Source: UBA8949 sp942493365 (GTDB taxonomy: Bacteria > Bacillota > Clostridia > Saccharofermentanales > UBA5734). Taken from it: a stretch of 64,000 nt of DNA. Each line of letters starts with the position of its first letter. The first letter of the stretch is position 1. The position numbers were made by a program, and so were the translations under genes. The DNA lies in NCBI GenBank assembly GCA_942493365.1, contig OW818697.1, positions 868,001-932,000 of the forward strand, read 5' to 3'. Below the pieces are notes generated by a model. The model was not told where the DNA came from, did no database searches, and saw only the letters and a program-made list of their open reading frames with translations. This document shows, one piece after another, positions 34,311-42,384 of this stretch.

Positions 34311-35724
34311 GCAGTCCCGCGAATATCTGACCACCGCACTGACCTTTGGCATTCAAATGGGGCTCCAGCGCATGCAGCGCCTTCTGGAACTGCTGGATAA
34401 TCCCGAGCAAGCGTTGCGTTGCATCCACGTTGCCGGCACCAACGGCAAGGGTTCGGTTTCCAGTTATTGCGCAACGATCCTGGCCGCGGCCGAGCACAAG
34501 GTCGGCGTTTTCACGTCGCCCTATCTGACCCGGCTGACCGAGCGCATTCGCGTCATTGACGGCCGCATGGGGCTGGCCGCGCTGCAACAGGATGAGACAG
34601 CCGGAGAAATAGCGCCAGATGATTTTGCCGCCGTGATGACCGCTATTCGCGCCGCGGTCGACCAGATGATCGCCGAGGGCTGCGAGCACCCGACCGAATT
34701 TGAATTAATCACAGCTGCTGGCTTCTTGCACTTTGTTGCGACCGGCTGTGACGTGGTGGTGCTGGAGACCGGTCTGGGTGGCCGTCTGGACTCGACCAAT
34801 GTCATTGCCAATCCGCTGGCCTGTATTATCACCGCGCTCGGCTACGACCACATGGACCGCCTGGGCGCGACCCTGGGCGAGATCGCCGGCGAAAAGGCCG
34901 GCATCGTCAAGCCCGGTTGCCCGGTCTTCTTGTACAACCCCCACGACCTTGAGCTGCCAGCCGCCGATGCCGACGCCGCGCTCGCCGTCGTGCAAAATCG
35001 CTGTCAACAGCTCGGCGCGCCGCTGGAGCTGGTCCGTCAAAGCGACCTGCAAATCGAAAGTTTCGGCTGGGAAGGGCAGACCTTCAGCGACCGCGTCAGC
35101 GGACTGACCCTGCAAACCAGCTTGCTGGGCCTCTTTCAGCCGATGAACGCCACCTTGGCCGCCCGCGTTTGCCGGCAGCTCCGACTGGCGACGGACGACG
35201 ACATTCGCCGCGGCGTCGCGTTGACCCGCTGGCCCGCCCGCCTCGAGGTGCTGCGCCGCCGTCCGCCGATTCTGCTTGACGGCGCGCACAACCCGCAGGG
35301 CTGCAGCGCGCTGGCCGCCACTCTGGCGTGTTTGCTGCCCGGGCAGCCGGTGGTTTATCTGATCGGCATGCTCCAGGACAAGGACTACGAAACGATGATG
35401 CGCCGCGTGCTGGACAACCCCGCTTGTCAGCCGCTGGCCGTCGTCTGCACGACGCCCGACAACCCACGCGCACTGTCGGCGCAAAGTCTGGCCGACAGCG
35501 TAATTGAAATAATATTGCAATTGCGCAATCCAGCCCTATCCGGTTATAATATCTTGAAAGATATTCACGCAGTGGATAGCCCCATCGAAGCGGCTGAGCT
35601 GGCGCTGCGTTTGGCCGACCGATCGAATGGTGCCCTGTGTGCGTTTGGATCACTGTACATGGCGGGCGGCATTCGCGATTTTTTAAGGGCAGAGGAGGAT
35701 CAGCTTTGGACTGGCAACAACTGA
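34300..35724 (+). CDS. folC: folylpolyglutamate synthase / dihydrofolate synthase
   Basis: A 474-residue Mur-ligase-family enzyme that adds glutamate to (tetrahydro)folates, and perhaps to dihydropteroate. It has the ATP loop VAGTNGKGSVSSYC (about 44-57), the TSPYLTRLTERIRV block (about 69-82), LETGLGGRLDSTNV, YDHMDRLGATLGEIAGEKAGI and the C-terminal LLDGAHNPQG. Its ATG lies inside the end of gtrA with a weak ribosome site, which suggests translational coupling. It overlaps the next gene by 19 bases. Confidence 0.94.
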   Translation: MNFEQSREYLTTALTFGIQMGLQRMQRLLELLDNPEQALRCIHVAGTNGKGSVSSYCATILAAAEHKVGVFTSPYLTRLTERIRVIDGRMGLAALQQDETAGEIAPDDFAAVMTAIRAAVDQMIAEGCEHPTEFELITAAGFLHFVATGCDVVVLETGLGGRLDSTNVIANPLACIITALGYDHMDRLGATLGEIAGEKAGIVKPGCPVFLYNPHDLELPAADADAALAVVQNRCQQLGAPLELVRQSDLQIESFGWEGQTFSDRVSGLTLQTSLLGLFQPMNATLAARVCRQLRLATDDDIRRGVALTRWPARLEVLRRRPPILLDGAHNPQGCSALAATLACLLPGQPVVYLIGMLQDKDYETMMRRVLDNPACQPLAVVCTTPDNPRALSAQSLADSVIEIILQLRNPALSGYNILKDIHAVDSPIEAAELALRLADRSNGALCAFGSLYMAGGIRDFLRAEEDQLWTGNN

Positions 35725-37079
35725 TCAATCAGTTTAAACCCATTACTGTCAATAGTGTCGAGGCCTTCGCGTCATCTCGCGACATGGAACAAGCCGTCTT
35801 CTCCTTCAATCGAGCCATCTCCAATCTCAAAAGCCAAAACGGTGACGTCGCCCAGATTTCGCTGCGCAAACTGACGGCGACCTATCCGACGTTCAGTTTG
35901 GCGACCCTGCTGTTGGGCCTTAGCCAGGCAAACTTCGATCACTTTGAAGAGGCGCGAACCAGCATCCGACAAGCGGTCAGTCAAGGCTTGGCGGAACCCT
36001 ATTCGGAAATTGCCAGCACCGCGTTGGACGCACTGGATCTCCTGCTTGAACCCCAGCGCATCCAGAATCAAAACAAAGCCAACGCTCGCCGCCTCGAAGC
36101 CGAACGGGCCGCCGCTGCCGCCGCGCAGTCCAAATCCTCGCGCGTGCTGGAAAAGACCAGCCGCCGCAACAACGTTCGCATGGCCAGCTCGAAAGAACGT
36201 CAGGACGTCATCCGACGCGGCGAAAATGCCAACCAACCCGAAACCAACGTTGCCATGAAACGTGACCCGATCGAGTATCTACGCTTGGGTGTCCCGATTC
36301 TGGGCGGTATAATCGTACTTGGATTGCTGATCTTTTTCGGCATCACCCTCTTCAACAGTATCGCTGATACCAACCAGCGCCATCAGGAAGACGAGGCCCG
36401 TCTTGCCTGGCTGACCGCCCGCCTGGACAGCCTGGCCGATGACAATACGGCGATCAGCGCCCTGCTCGAGGAATACGAGGCCGCTTTCGCCCCGACCCCT
36501 GCGACGCCGGTAACCGATCCGTCACAAACAACGGTCGAGACAACGCCAGAAACCACGGCACCGACGCCGACCCCATCGGAGACCACCGTAGAAACGACCG
36601 TTGACCCGGCGCTGGCGCTGCTGGTCCAGGCCAGCGATCTATACAACCAGGCTGCCACCGTCGCGAGCAGCGACATCCTGAGCGCCGGCGACAAGCTGGT
36701 GGCCGCCCGGACCCTGCTGGCCACCATTCCCGGCACCACGACCGCCCCCGCGGTCACCGGCGACGCCGCCAGCCTTAGCGCCTCGGTCGAAAGTCTGATC
36801 GGCCAGATCGGTGTTAATGCCGCTGAAAAGAACCGTAAATTGGGTATGACCCAATTCGGCGCCAAACAATACGCGGCCGCTTTGTCCTATTTCCTGACCG
36901 CCTACCAGCTGCACCCGACCGCCTACGGTGGCGGCGTCGCCTACTATTGTGGCCGCTGCTACCAGTTGCTGGCCGACAACGCCAATGCCAAAGGCTACTA
37001 TGATTTCGTCGTGGCGCAATTTCCGACCCGGGAGATTGCCGCTAATGCCAAGTCCCGTCTGAACGAGATGGGGTATTAA
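35706..37079 (+). CDS. membrane protein with TPR-like ends
   Basis: A 457-residue protein of unknown function. The N-terminal helical part (about 25-125) looks like TPR units (SLRKLTATYPTFSLATLLLG; ARTSIRQAVSQG) on the inside. One membrane helix follows (about 193-215, PILGGIIVLGLLIFFGITLF). After it come a Thr/Pro-rich stretch (about 260-305) and a C-terminal TPR-like pair (FGAKQYAAALSYFLTAYQLH; DNANAKGYYDFVVAQF) outside. TTG 35706 is the start because AGAGGAGGATC precedes it; the longer frame from 35637 lies inside folC. It may link cytoplasmic and external partners. Confidence 0.75.
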   Translation: MDWQQLINQFKPITVNSVEAFASSRDMEQAVFSFNRAISNLKSQNGDVAQISLRKLTATYPTFSLATLLLGLSQANFDHFEEARTSIRQAVSQGLAEPYSEIASTALDALDLLLEPQRIQNQNKANARRLEAERAAAAAAQSKSSRVLEKTSRRNNVRMASSKERQDVIRRGENANQPETNVAMKRDPIEYLRLGVPILGGIIVLGLLIFFGITLFNSIADTNQRHQEDEARLAWLTARLDSLADDNTAISALLEEYEAAFAPTPATPVTDPSQTTVETTPETTAPTPTPSETTVETTVDPALALLVQASDLYNQAATVASSDILSAGDKLVAARTLLATIPGTTTAPAVTGDAASLSASVESLIGQIGVNAAEKNRKLGMTQFGAKQYAAALSYFLTAYQLHPTAYGGGVAYYCGRCYQLLADNANAKGYYDFVVAQFPTREIAANAKSRLNEMGY

Positions 37080-37104
37080 TCCAAACCCTCAGGAGGACAT
37101 TTCT

Positions 37105-38616
37105 ATGGAATATATCAGCACCCGCGGCGGCGACGCCAGGTTTTCTGCCGCCATGGCCATCAAGCAGGGCATCGCGCCGGATGGCGGCCTGTTGGTACCG
37201 GCTGAGATTCCATTGGTCAGCATCGAAGAAATCACCGCCATGGCCAATCTCGACTACATGGGCCGGGCCCTGCAAATTCTGACGCTTTACCTGACCGACT
37301 ACACGCGTTCTGAACTGCGCGAATACCTGGAAGCGGCATACAGCGAAGAACACTTCGGCACCGACCCAGCCCCGCTGGTCCAGCTCAACAAATACAACGA
37401 CCGCGAGTTCATCCTCGAGCTTTGGCACGGCCCGACGGCGGCCTTCAAGGACATCGCGCTGCAGTTGCTGCCCCACCTGATGACCGCCGCCCTGCGCAAG
37501 ACCGGCGAAACCGCGCGTGTCTGCATTCTGACCGCCACCTCCGGCGACACCGGCAAGGCAGCGCTGGAGGGCTTCCGCGACGTCGAAGGCACCGAAGTCG
37601 TGGTGTTCTACCCCTCCGAAGGCGTCAGTGACGCCCAGCGCCTGCAAATGGTGACCCAGGAAGGCGAAAACTGCCATGTCATAGCTGTCGAGGGCAGCTT
37701 TGACGATACCCAGAACGGCGTCAAAGCCATCTTCAACGACGCCGAGCTCGCGGCCCGTCTCAAGACGGCCGGTATCCTGCTGTCTTCCGCCAATTCAATC
37801 AACTGGGGCCGCCTGGTGCCGCAGATCGTCTACTATTTCTCGGCTTATGCCGACCTCATCAAACGCGAAAAAATCGAAGCCGGTGAGAAGATTAACCTGG
37901 TCGTGCCCACCGGCAATTTCGGCAACATCCTGGCCGGCTGGTATGCGCGCAAGATGGGGCTGCCGATCAACAAACTGATCTGCGCCTCCAATCGCAACAA
38001 AGTGCTGTCGGACTTTATCAGGAACGGCAATTACGACCGCCGCCGTGAATTTTACAAAACCAACGCGCCCTCGATGGACATCCTGATCTCCAGCAACCTT
38101 GAGCGCCTGCTCTTCGAGTTGGCTGGCCGCGACAGCGATCGCCTCAATAAATGGATGAACGAGCTCCAGGCCGACGGCCATTACCAGGTCGACCCCGGCA
38201 CCCTGCGCGCCATGCAGGAGGTCTTCGTCGGCGGCTTTGCCGATGAACCCGGCACTTTGAAGACCATCCGCGACGTCTACGACCGCTGCGACCACCTGGT
38301 CGACACCCACACTGCCGTCGGCTTCAACGTTTACAGCCGCTACGCCGCCAGATCCAACGACGAGACCAAGACCATATTTGTGTCGACCGCCAGCCCCCTC
38401 AAATTCAGTGCTGCTGTCAGCGACGCTGTATTCGGCGTCGGTTACTCCCGCGGCCGCAGCGAAGACGTTTTGCTCGAAGAATTATCCTTCGAGGGCAGCC
38501 TGGACATTCCCGCCACCCTCAAGGACTTGCCCAAGCAGGACATCAGGCACACCCTCAAAATCGGCAAGAACGACATGCTCAAGACCGTCGAGGACCTGCT
38601 GATCCAATCAAAATAA
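37105..38616 (+). CDS. thrC: threonine synthase
   Basis: PLP enzyme (503 residues) that turns O-phosphohomoserine into threonine. The length and the N-terminal STRGGDARFSAAMAIKQGI match the longer bacterial and yeast-type class. The PLP lysine is in HGPTAAFKDIALQL (about 110-123), the phosphate-binding loop is TATSGDTGKAALEG (about 141-154), and LVVPTGNFGNILAGWYA is conserved. AGGAGG precedes the ATG. No other threonine pathway gene is adjacent. Confidence 0.95.
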   Translation: MEYISTRGGDARFSAAMAIKQGIAPDGGLLVPAEIPLVSIEEITAMANLDYMGRALQILTLYLTDYTRSELREYLEAAYSEEHFGTDPAPLVQLNKYNDREFILELWHGPTAAFKDIALQLLPHLMTAALRKTGETARVCILTATSGDTGKAALEGFRDVEGTEVVVFYPSEGVSDAQRLQMVTQEGENCHVIAVEGSFDDTQNGVKAIFNDAELAARLKTAGILLSSANSINWGRLVPQIVYYFSAYADLIKREKIEAGEKINLVVPTGNFGNILAGWYARKMGLPINKLICASNRNKVLSDFIRNGNYDRRREFYKTNAPSMDILISSNLERLLFELAGRDSDRLNKWMNELQADGHYQVDPGTLRAMQEVFVGGFADEPGTLKTIRDVYDRCDHLVDTHTAVGFNVYSRYAARSNDETKTIFVSTASPLKFSAAVSDAVFGVGYSRGRSEDVLLEELSFEGSLDIPATLKDLPKQDIRHTLKIGKNDMLKTVEDLLIQSK

Positions 38617-38791
38617 ATCCGAACCGAACAACAAAATTCTGTTGTGATACAAATCATTTTTTCGACGATAAGGATTATAAGACGAATACGTGACAGATTT
38701 TTTACATTTTCGTTTGACTGAAAGCGAAGCGGAAAAAATCTGTTACAATTGTCTTTGTATTTAATCCGGAAAGTGCTTGGGAACAAAGGTT

Positions 38792-39889
38792 ATGAGATAT
38801 GTTTCGGTCCATTGCCTGCGCAACGGCATGAAGTGCGGCAAGGCAATCGTCAACGAAAAAAGTCGCTTGCTGCTCCAAGAGGGCGTATTACTGGACGACA
38901 ACATCATTGCAGCCCTGAAAAAGACAGGTCTCAGTGGCATCTATATCGCCGACAAGTATTCCAAAGACATCATCGTCGAGGACATCATCTCAGACACCCA
39001 GCGGGCCAATTCTGTCCGATCGGTCAAAAATATGTTTGAGTCCATCGCGACCGGTAAAGCAGTTACCTCCTCCAAAGTTGATTCGGTTACCGCCTCGGTC
39101 GGCGATGTCGTCGATGCGATCTTAGCTAAAGAAAGTCTCAATGCCAACCTGATTGATCTCAAGATCTTTGACGACTACACCTACTACCACTCGGTTAATG
39201 TTGGTGTCCTGTCGATCGTCGTCGGCAAGGCCATGGGGCTTTCCAAAATTGATTTACGGGCACTGGGCATTTCGGCCATGCTGCATGACATCGGCAAGGT
39301 CTTCATCTCCAAAGCATTGCTGAACAAGCCGGACAAGTTAACCCGTGAGGAATTCGAAGCGATGAAAGAACACAGCAACAAGGGCTGTGAATATCTCAGC
39401 ATGCAAACTGACTACGACGAGCGAATTATTGAAGCCGTCATGGACCATCACGAAAAGAGTGACGGTGGCGGGTATCCGCATGGCAAAACCAAGAATGAAA
39501 TCTGCACCTTTGGCAGCATCATATCCATCGCTGATGTCTACGACGCGCTGACATCCGACCGTCCTTACCGCCCGGCCATGCCGGCACAGGAGGCCATTGA
39601 GTACATCATCGGCTGCTCCGAGTCGTCCTTTACCGAACGGGTGTCCTACGCCTTTTTACACAACGTCACACCGTATGCGCCAGGCATGATGGTTCGACTG
39701 AGCAATGGCGCTGATGCCGTCGTCCTGTCCAACAATCGCAACAACTGCCTGCGGCCGATCGTTCGCATCGTTCGCGAAAACAACGAGGATGTTACCCCGT
39801 ATCGCATTGATATGATGACCGACATCAAATCCCTCAGCCTGACCATCGTCAGCGCGACGCCGCTGGACGAATCAACCGTTCGCGGTTAG
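38792..39889 (+). CDS. HD-GYP domain cyclic-di-GMP phosphodiesterase
   Basis: A 365-residue protein with the usual N-terminal region of this class (MRYVSVHCLRNGMKCGKAI) and an HD-GYP domain (about 110-300). The HD pair is in MLHDIGKVFISKALLNKP, the later His in MKEHSNKG and DHHEKSDGGGYPHG, and SIADVYDALTSDRPYRP follows. The GYP signature is read as GGYP with a preserved histidine set, so hydrolysis of c-di-GMP is likely. ATG 38792 matches the family start; a TTG 15 bases upstream is possible. The end overlaps the convergent DUF6629 gene by 18 bases. Confidence 0.88.
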   Translation: MRYVSVHCLRNGMKCGKAIVNEKSRLLLQEGVLLDDNIIAALKKTGLSGIYIADKYSKDIIVEDIISDTQRANSVRSVKNMFESIATGKAVTSSKVDSVTASVGDVVDAILAKESLNANLIDLKIFDDYTYYHSVNVGVLSIVVGKAMGLSKIDLRALGISAMLHDIGKVFISKALLNKPDKLTREEFEAMKEHSNKGCEYLSMQTDYDERIIEAVMDHHEKSDGGGYPHGKTKNEICTFGSIISIADVYDALTSDRPYRPAMPAQEAIEYIIGCSESSFTERVSYAFLHNVTPYAPGMMVRLSNGADAVVLSNNRNNCLRPIVRIVRENNEDVTPYRIDMMTDIKSLSLTIVSATPLDESTVRG

Positions 39890-40546
39890 CCGGCCGTTGG
39901 TGACTTTTTGGCTGGCCGGAGCCGTCACGATCCAGTAGATGACTGCGCTGCACAGGGCGGCAAAAAAGCACCAGACTGAGGCCAGAGATTCGCGGTAGAA
40001 AATAAAGGCGATGATATAGGAAATGACCACGATGATGCCGAAGATCGGCATCTTTTTTGTGCTGGCGAAAAACATCGGCAGCAGGGTTGCGATCAGATAA
40101 GCGATCGTGGTCACGATCTCCATTTCTTTGGGTGTGCCGATGGTATAAACAATATGGAAACCAATGATTTGGGCGGTCACATCCGTCAGGATCATCCCCC
40201 CCAGGTTATAAAGCGCCACCGCGCAGCCGACGACGGTGAAGGCCAGAACCACGCGTTTACGCGTGCCGGGCTTTTCAGTCAGTAAAACCGAGATCGGCAC
40301 CATGGCCGGCCAAATGACCAGCGCGGCGAAAAGAAAGAAGTAGATCGCCAGATCAAGCATCAACTGATTGCCCGGCGTTTTGGAGGCTGTCCAGACAAAG
40401 CCTTCGGAAATCTGCTGGATGCCGAAAACAAAAGGGATGGTTGCGAAAAGACGTTGCGATGGCTGTTTGTTGCGAGTGATGGTCGCGATGCCGATGGCGG
40501 TTAAAACCGCGCCGCCAATGAAACTGGCTTCTGCTGAAAAACACAT
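39872..40546 (-). CDS. DUF6629-type integral membrane protein
   Basis: A 224-residue membrane protein with about seven hydrophobic helices. The start MCFSAEASFIGG is the hallmark of the DUF6629-like family, whose role is unknown. Other conserved spots are FGIQQISEGFVW and YTIGTPKEMEI. ATAAGGAGCG precedes the ATG. It starts 12 bases after the prfC stop on the same strand, so it is likely read through from prfC. Confidence 0.8.
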   Translation of the reverse strand: MCFSAEASFIGGAVLTAIGIATITRNKQPSQRLFATIPFVFGIQQISEGFVWTASKTPGNQLMLDLAIYFFLFAALVIWPAMVPISVLLTEKPGTRKRVVLAFTVVGCAVALYNLGGMILTDVTAQIIGFHIVYTIGTPKEMEIVTTIAYLIATLLPMFFASTKKMPIFGIIVVISYIIAFIFYRESLASVWCFFAALCSAVIYWIVTAPASQKVTNGRLTANG

Positions 40547-40558
40547 AATTTTCGCTCC

Positions 40559-42166
40559 TTATCTCTCGTGAATTGCGGCCAGCCGCAGGTCCTTGTTGCG
40601 GTCGGTCGCCCAGTTGATGGCCCACTCGGATTCGAAAAGAATGACGGGATTGTTGTCTTTATCCAACACCAGCAGGCTGGTGCTGGTGATGTTGATATTT
40701 TTGGGCTCGCTGAAATTGGCGCCGCTGTCCGGGTTGACCCAGCGAGCGTGTCGGTAATTGAGGCCGGACTGGCGGATTTCAACGCTGTATTCGGCCTTGA
40801 GACGATACTCGAGCACCTCAAATTGCAGGGCGCCGACGACACCAATAATAAAGGTTTCCGTACCAATATCCGGTTGCTTGTAAACCTGAATCGCACCCTC
40901 CTCGGCTAATTGTTCGATGCCTTTGAGGAACTGTTTGCGCTTCATCGAGTCTTTGGGCGCGACGCGGGCGAAATTTTCGGGCGGGAAGACCGGGATGTCA
41001 TCGAAGGTCAGCGCGCGGCTGCCCTGCACCAGCGTGTCACCGATGCGGAAAATGCCCGGGTCGAAGATGCCGATGATATCGCCAGCATAGGCCTCGTCGA
41101 TCAGGTTGCGATCCTGGGCCATGAACTGCTGCGGTTGCGACAACCTGATCGTACGGCCGGGGCGGACGTGCCTGACTTCCATGTTTTTTTCGAAGCGGCC
41201 GGAACAGATGCGCAAAAAGGCCATGCGGTCGCGGTGATCAGGATTCATGTTGGCCTGGATTTTAAAGATGAAGCCACTGAAAAAATCAGCATCGGGCGCG
41301 ATGCTGCCCTCGCTGCTATTGCGCGCGACCGGCGAGGGGGCCATGGCCAGAAATTCGTTGAGGAAGGATTCAACGCCAAAATTGTTGCTGGCGCTGCCGA
41401 AGAAAACTGGGGTCAGATCGCCGGCCAGCACGCGAGACAGATCCAGCTCGTCACCGGCGATGTCCAGGAGCTCAATGTCGGTCATCAGGCGGCTTTGGTA
41501 GTCGGCACCGATGACCTCGGCCAGATGCGGGTCATCGGTGCGGGTGACCTTGACCTTGACCATGCTGGCGCCGTGATCGCCCTTCGAGCCGTCGAACAGT
41601 TCGATGCGATTGTATTTGCGGTTGTAAACGCCCTTGAAATCGCCGTCGGTGCCGATCGGCCAATTGACCGGTACCGAGAAGATGCCCAGCACTTTTTCCA
41701 GCTCGTCCATCAGATCGAAAGGGTTTTTGGCAGCGCGGTCCATCTTGTTGATAAAAGTGAAAATCGGGATGCCGCGTTTCCGGCAAACGGTGAACAGCTT
41801 GATCGTCTGCGTTTCCACGCCTTTGGCACCGTCAATCAGCATGACCGCGGCATCGGCAGCACACAGCGTACGATAGGTGTCCTCGGAAAAATCCTGGTGT
41901 CCTGGTGTATCCAGGATGTTGATGCAAAAGCCGTTGTAATCAAATTGCATGACCGAAGACGTCACCGAAATGCCGCGCTGTTTCTCGATCTCCATCCAGT
42001 CTGATGTCGCATGCCGATTGGCTTTGCGCGCTTTAACCGTACCGGCCAGGTGAATGGCACCGCCGTACAGCAAAAGTTTTTCGGTCATGGTCGTCTTGCC
42101 GGCGTCCGGATGCGAGATGATCGCGAACGTGCGGCGGCGAGCGACTTCGGTCTGCAGGGTGCTCAT
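40559..42166 (-). CDS. prfC: peptide chain release factor 3
   Basis: Translational GTPase (535 residues) that removes RF1/RF2 from the ribosome after termination. It has the G1 loop SHPDAGKTTMTEKLL (about 19-33), the G2 segment GISVTSSVMQF, G3 LDTPGHQDFSED, G4 FINKMDR, and the RF3-specific C-terminal EFG-like domains with VVGALQFEVLEYRL. TTTGGAGG precedes the ATG. Transcribed with the DUF6629 gene. Confidence 0.96.
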   Translation of the reverse strand: MSTLQTEVARRRTFAIISHPDAGKTTMTEKLLLYGGAIHLAGTVKARKANRHATSDWMEIEKQRGISVTSSVMQFDYNGFCINILDTPGHQDFSEDTYRTLCAADAAVMLIDGAKGVETQTIKLFTVCRKRGIPIFTFINKMDRAAKNPFDLMDELEKVLGIFSVPVNWPIGTDGDFKGVYNRKYNRIELFDGSKGDHGASMVKVKVTRTDDPHLAEVIGADYQSRLMTDIELLDIAGDELDLSRVLAGDLTPVFFGSASNNFGVESFLNEFLAMAPSPVARNSSEGSIAPDADFFSGFIFKIQANMNPDHRDRMAFLRICSGRFEKNMEVRHVRPGRTIRLSQPQQFMAQDRNLIDEAYAGDIIGIFDPGIFRIGDTLVQGSRALTFDDIPVFPPENFARVAPKDSMKRKQFLKGIEQLAEEGAIQVYKQPDIGTETFIIGVVGALQFEVLEYRLKAEYSVEIRQSGLNYRHARWVNPDSGANFSEPKNINITSTSLLVLDKDNNPVILFESEWAINWATDRNKDLRLAAIHER

Positions 42167-42284
42167 GGTCGTTCCTCCAAAGGGCTGGCTCTATCGGTGT
42201 TTAGGCGAAATTCAGTATAGCAGATTTCGGCGGTTTAAGGAAGATATCAGCGCGCCACCCTATGTACGAAAAATGGCAAAATCC

Positions 42285-42328
42285 AAGTTAGCGGCAAAGA
42301 TGTGACGTCACATCTTTGCCGCTAACTT
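42285..42328. repeat. 44-bp perfect palindrome, copy 2
   Basis: Identical to 21772-21815 and here extended to 48 bases by flanking CC and GG. It lies between the prfC start and the end of the large surface protein gene. Read on the minus strand it is followed by TTTT-rich sequence and could act as a terminator for that gene. Confidence 0.9.
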
Positions 42329-42384
42329 GGGAAAGGGAGAATTTAAGTCATATGAAAATTACAAAAACCCTTAATGGACAGTTT

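Noticed and set aside
34131..34689. Overlapping minus-strand frames in gtrA and folC
   Set aside because: Both plus-strand genes have clear family motifs; the minus frames have none.
40910..42004. A 364-codon plus-strand frame inside prfC
   Set aside because: prfC on the other strand has complete GTPase motifs; the shadow has no recognisable features.
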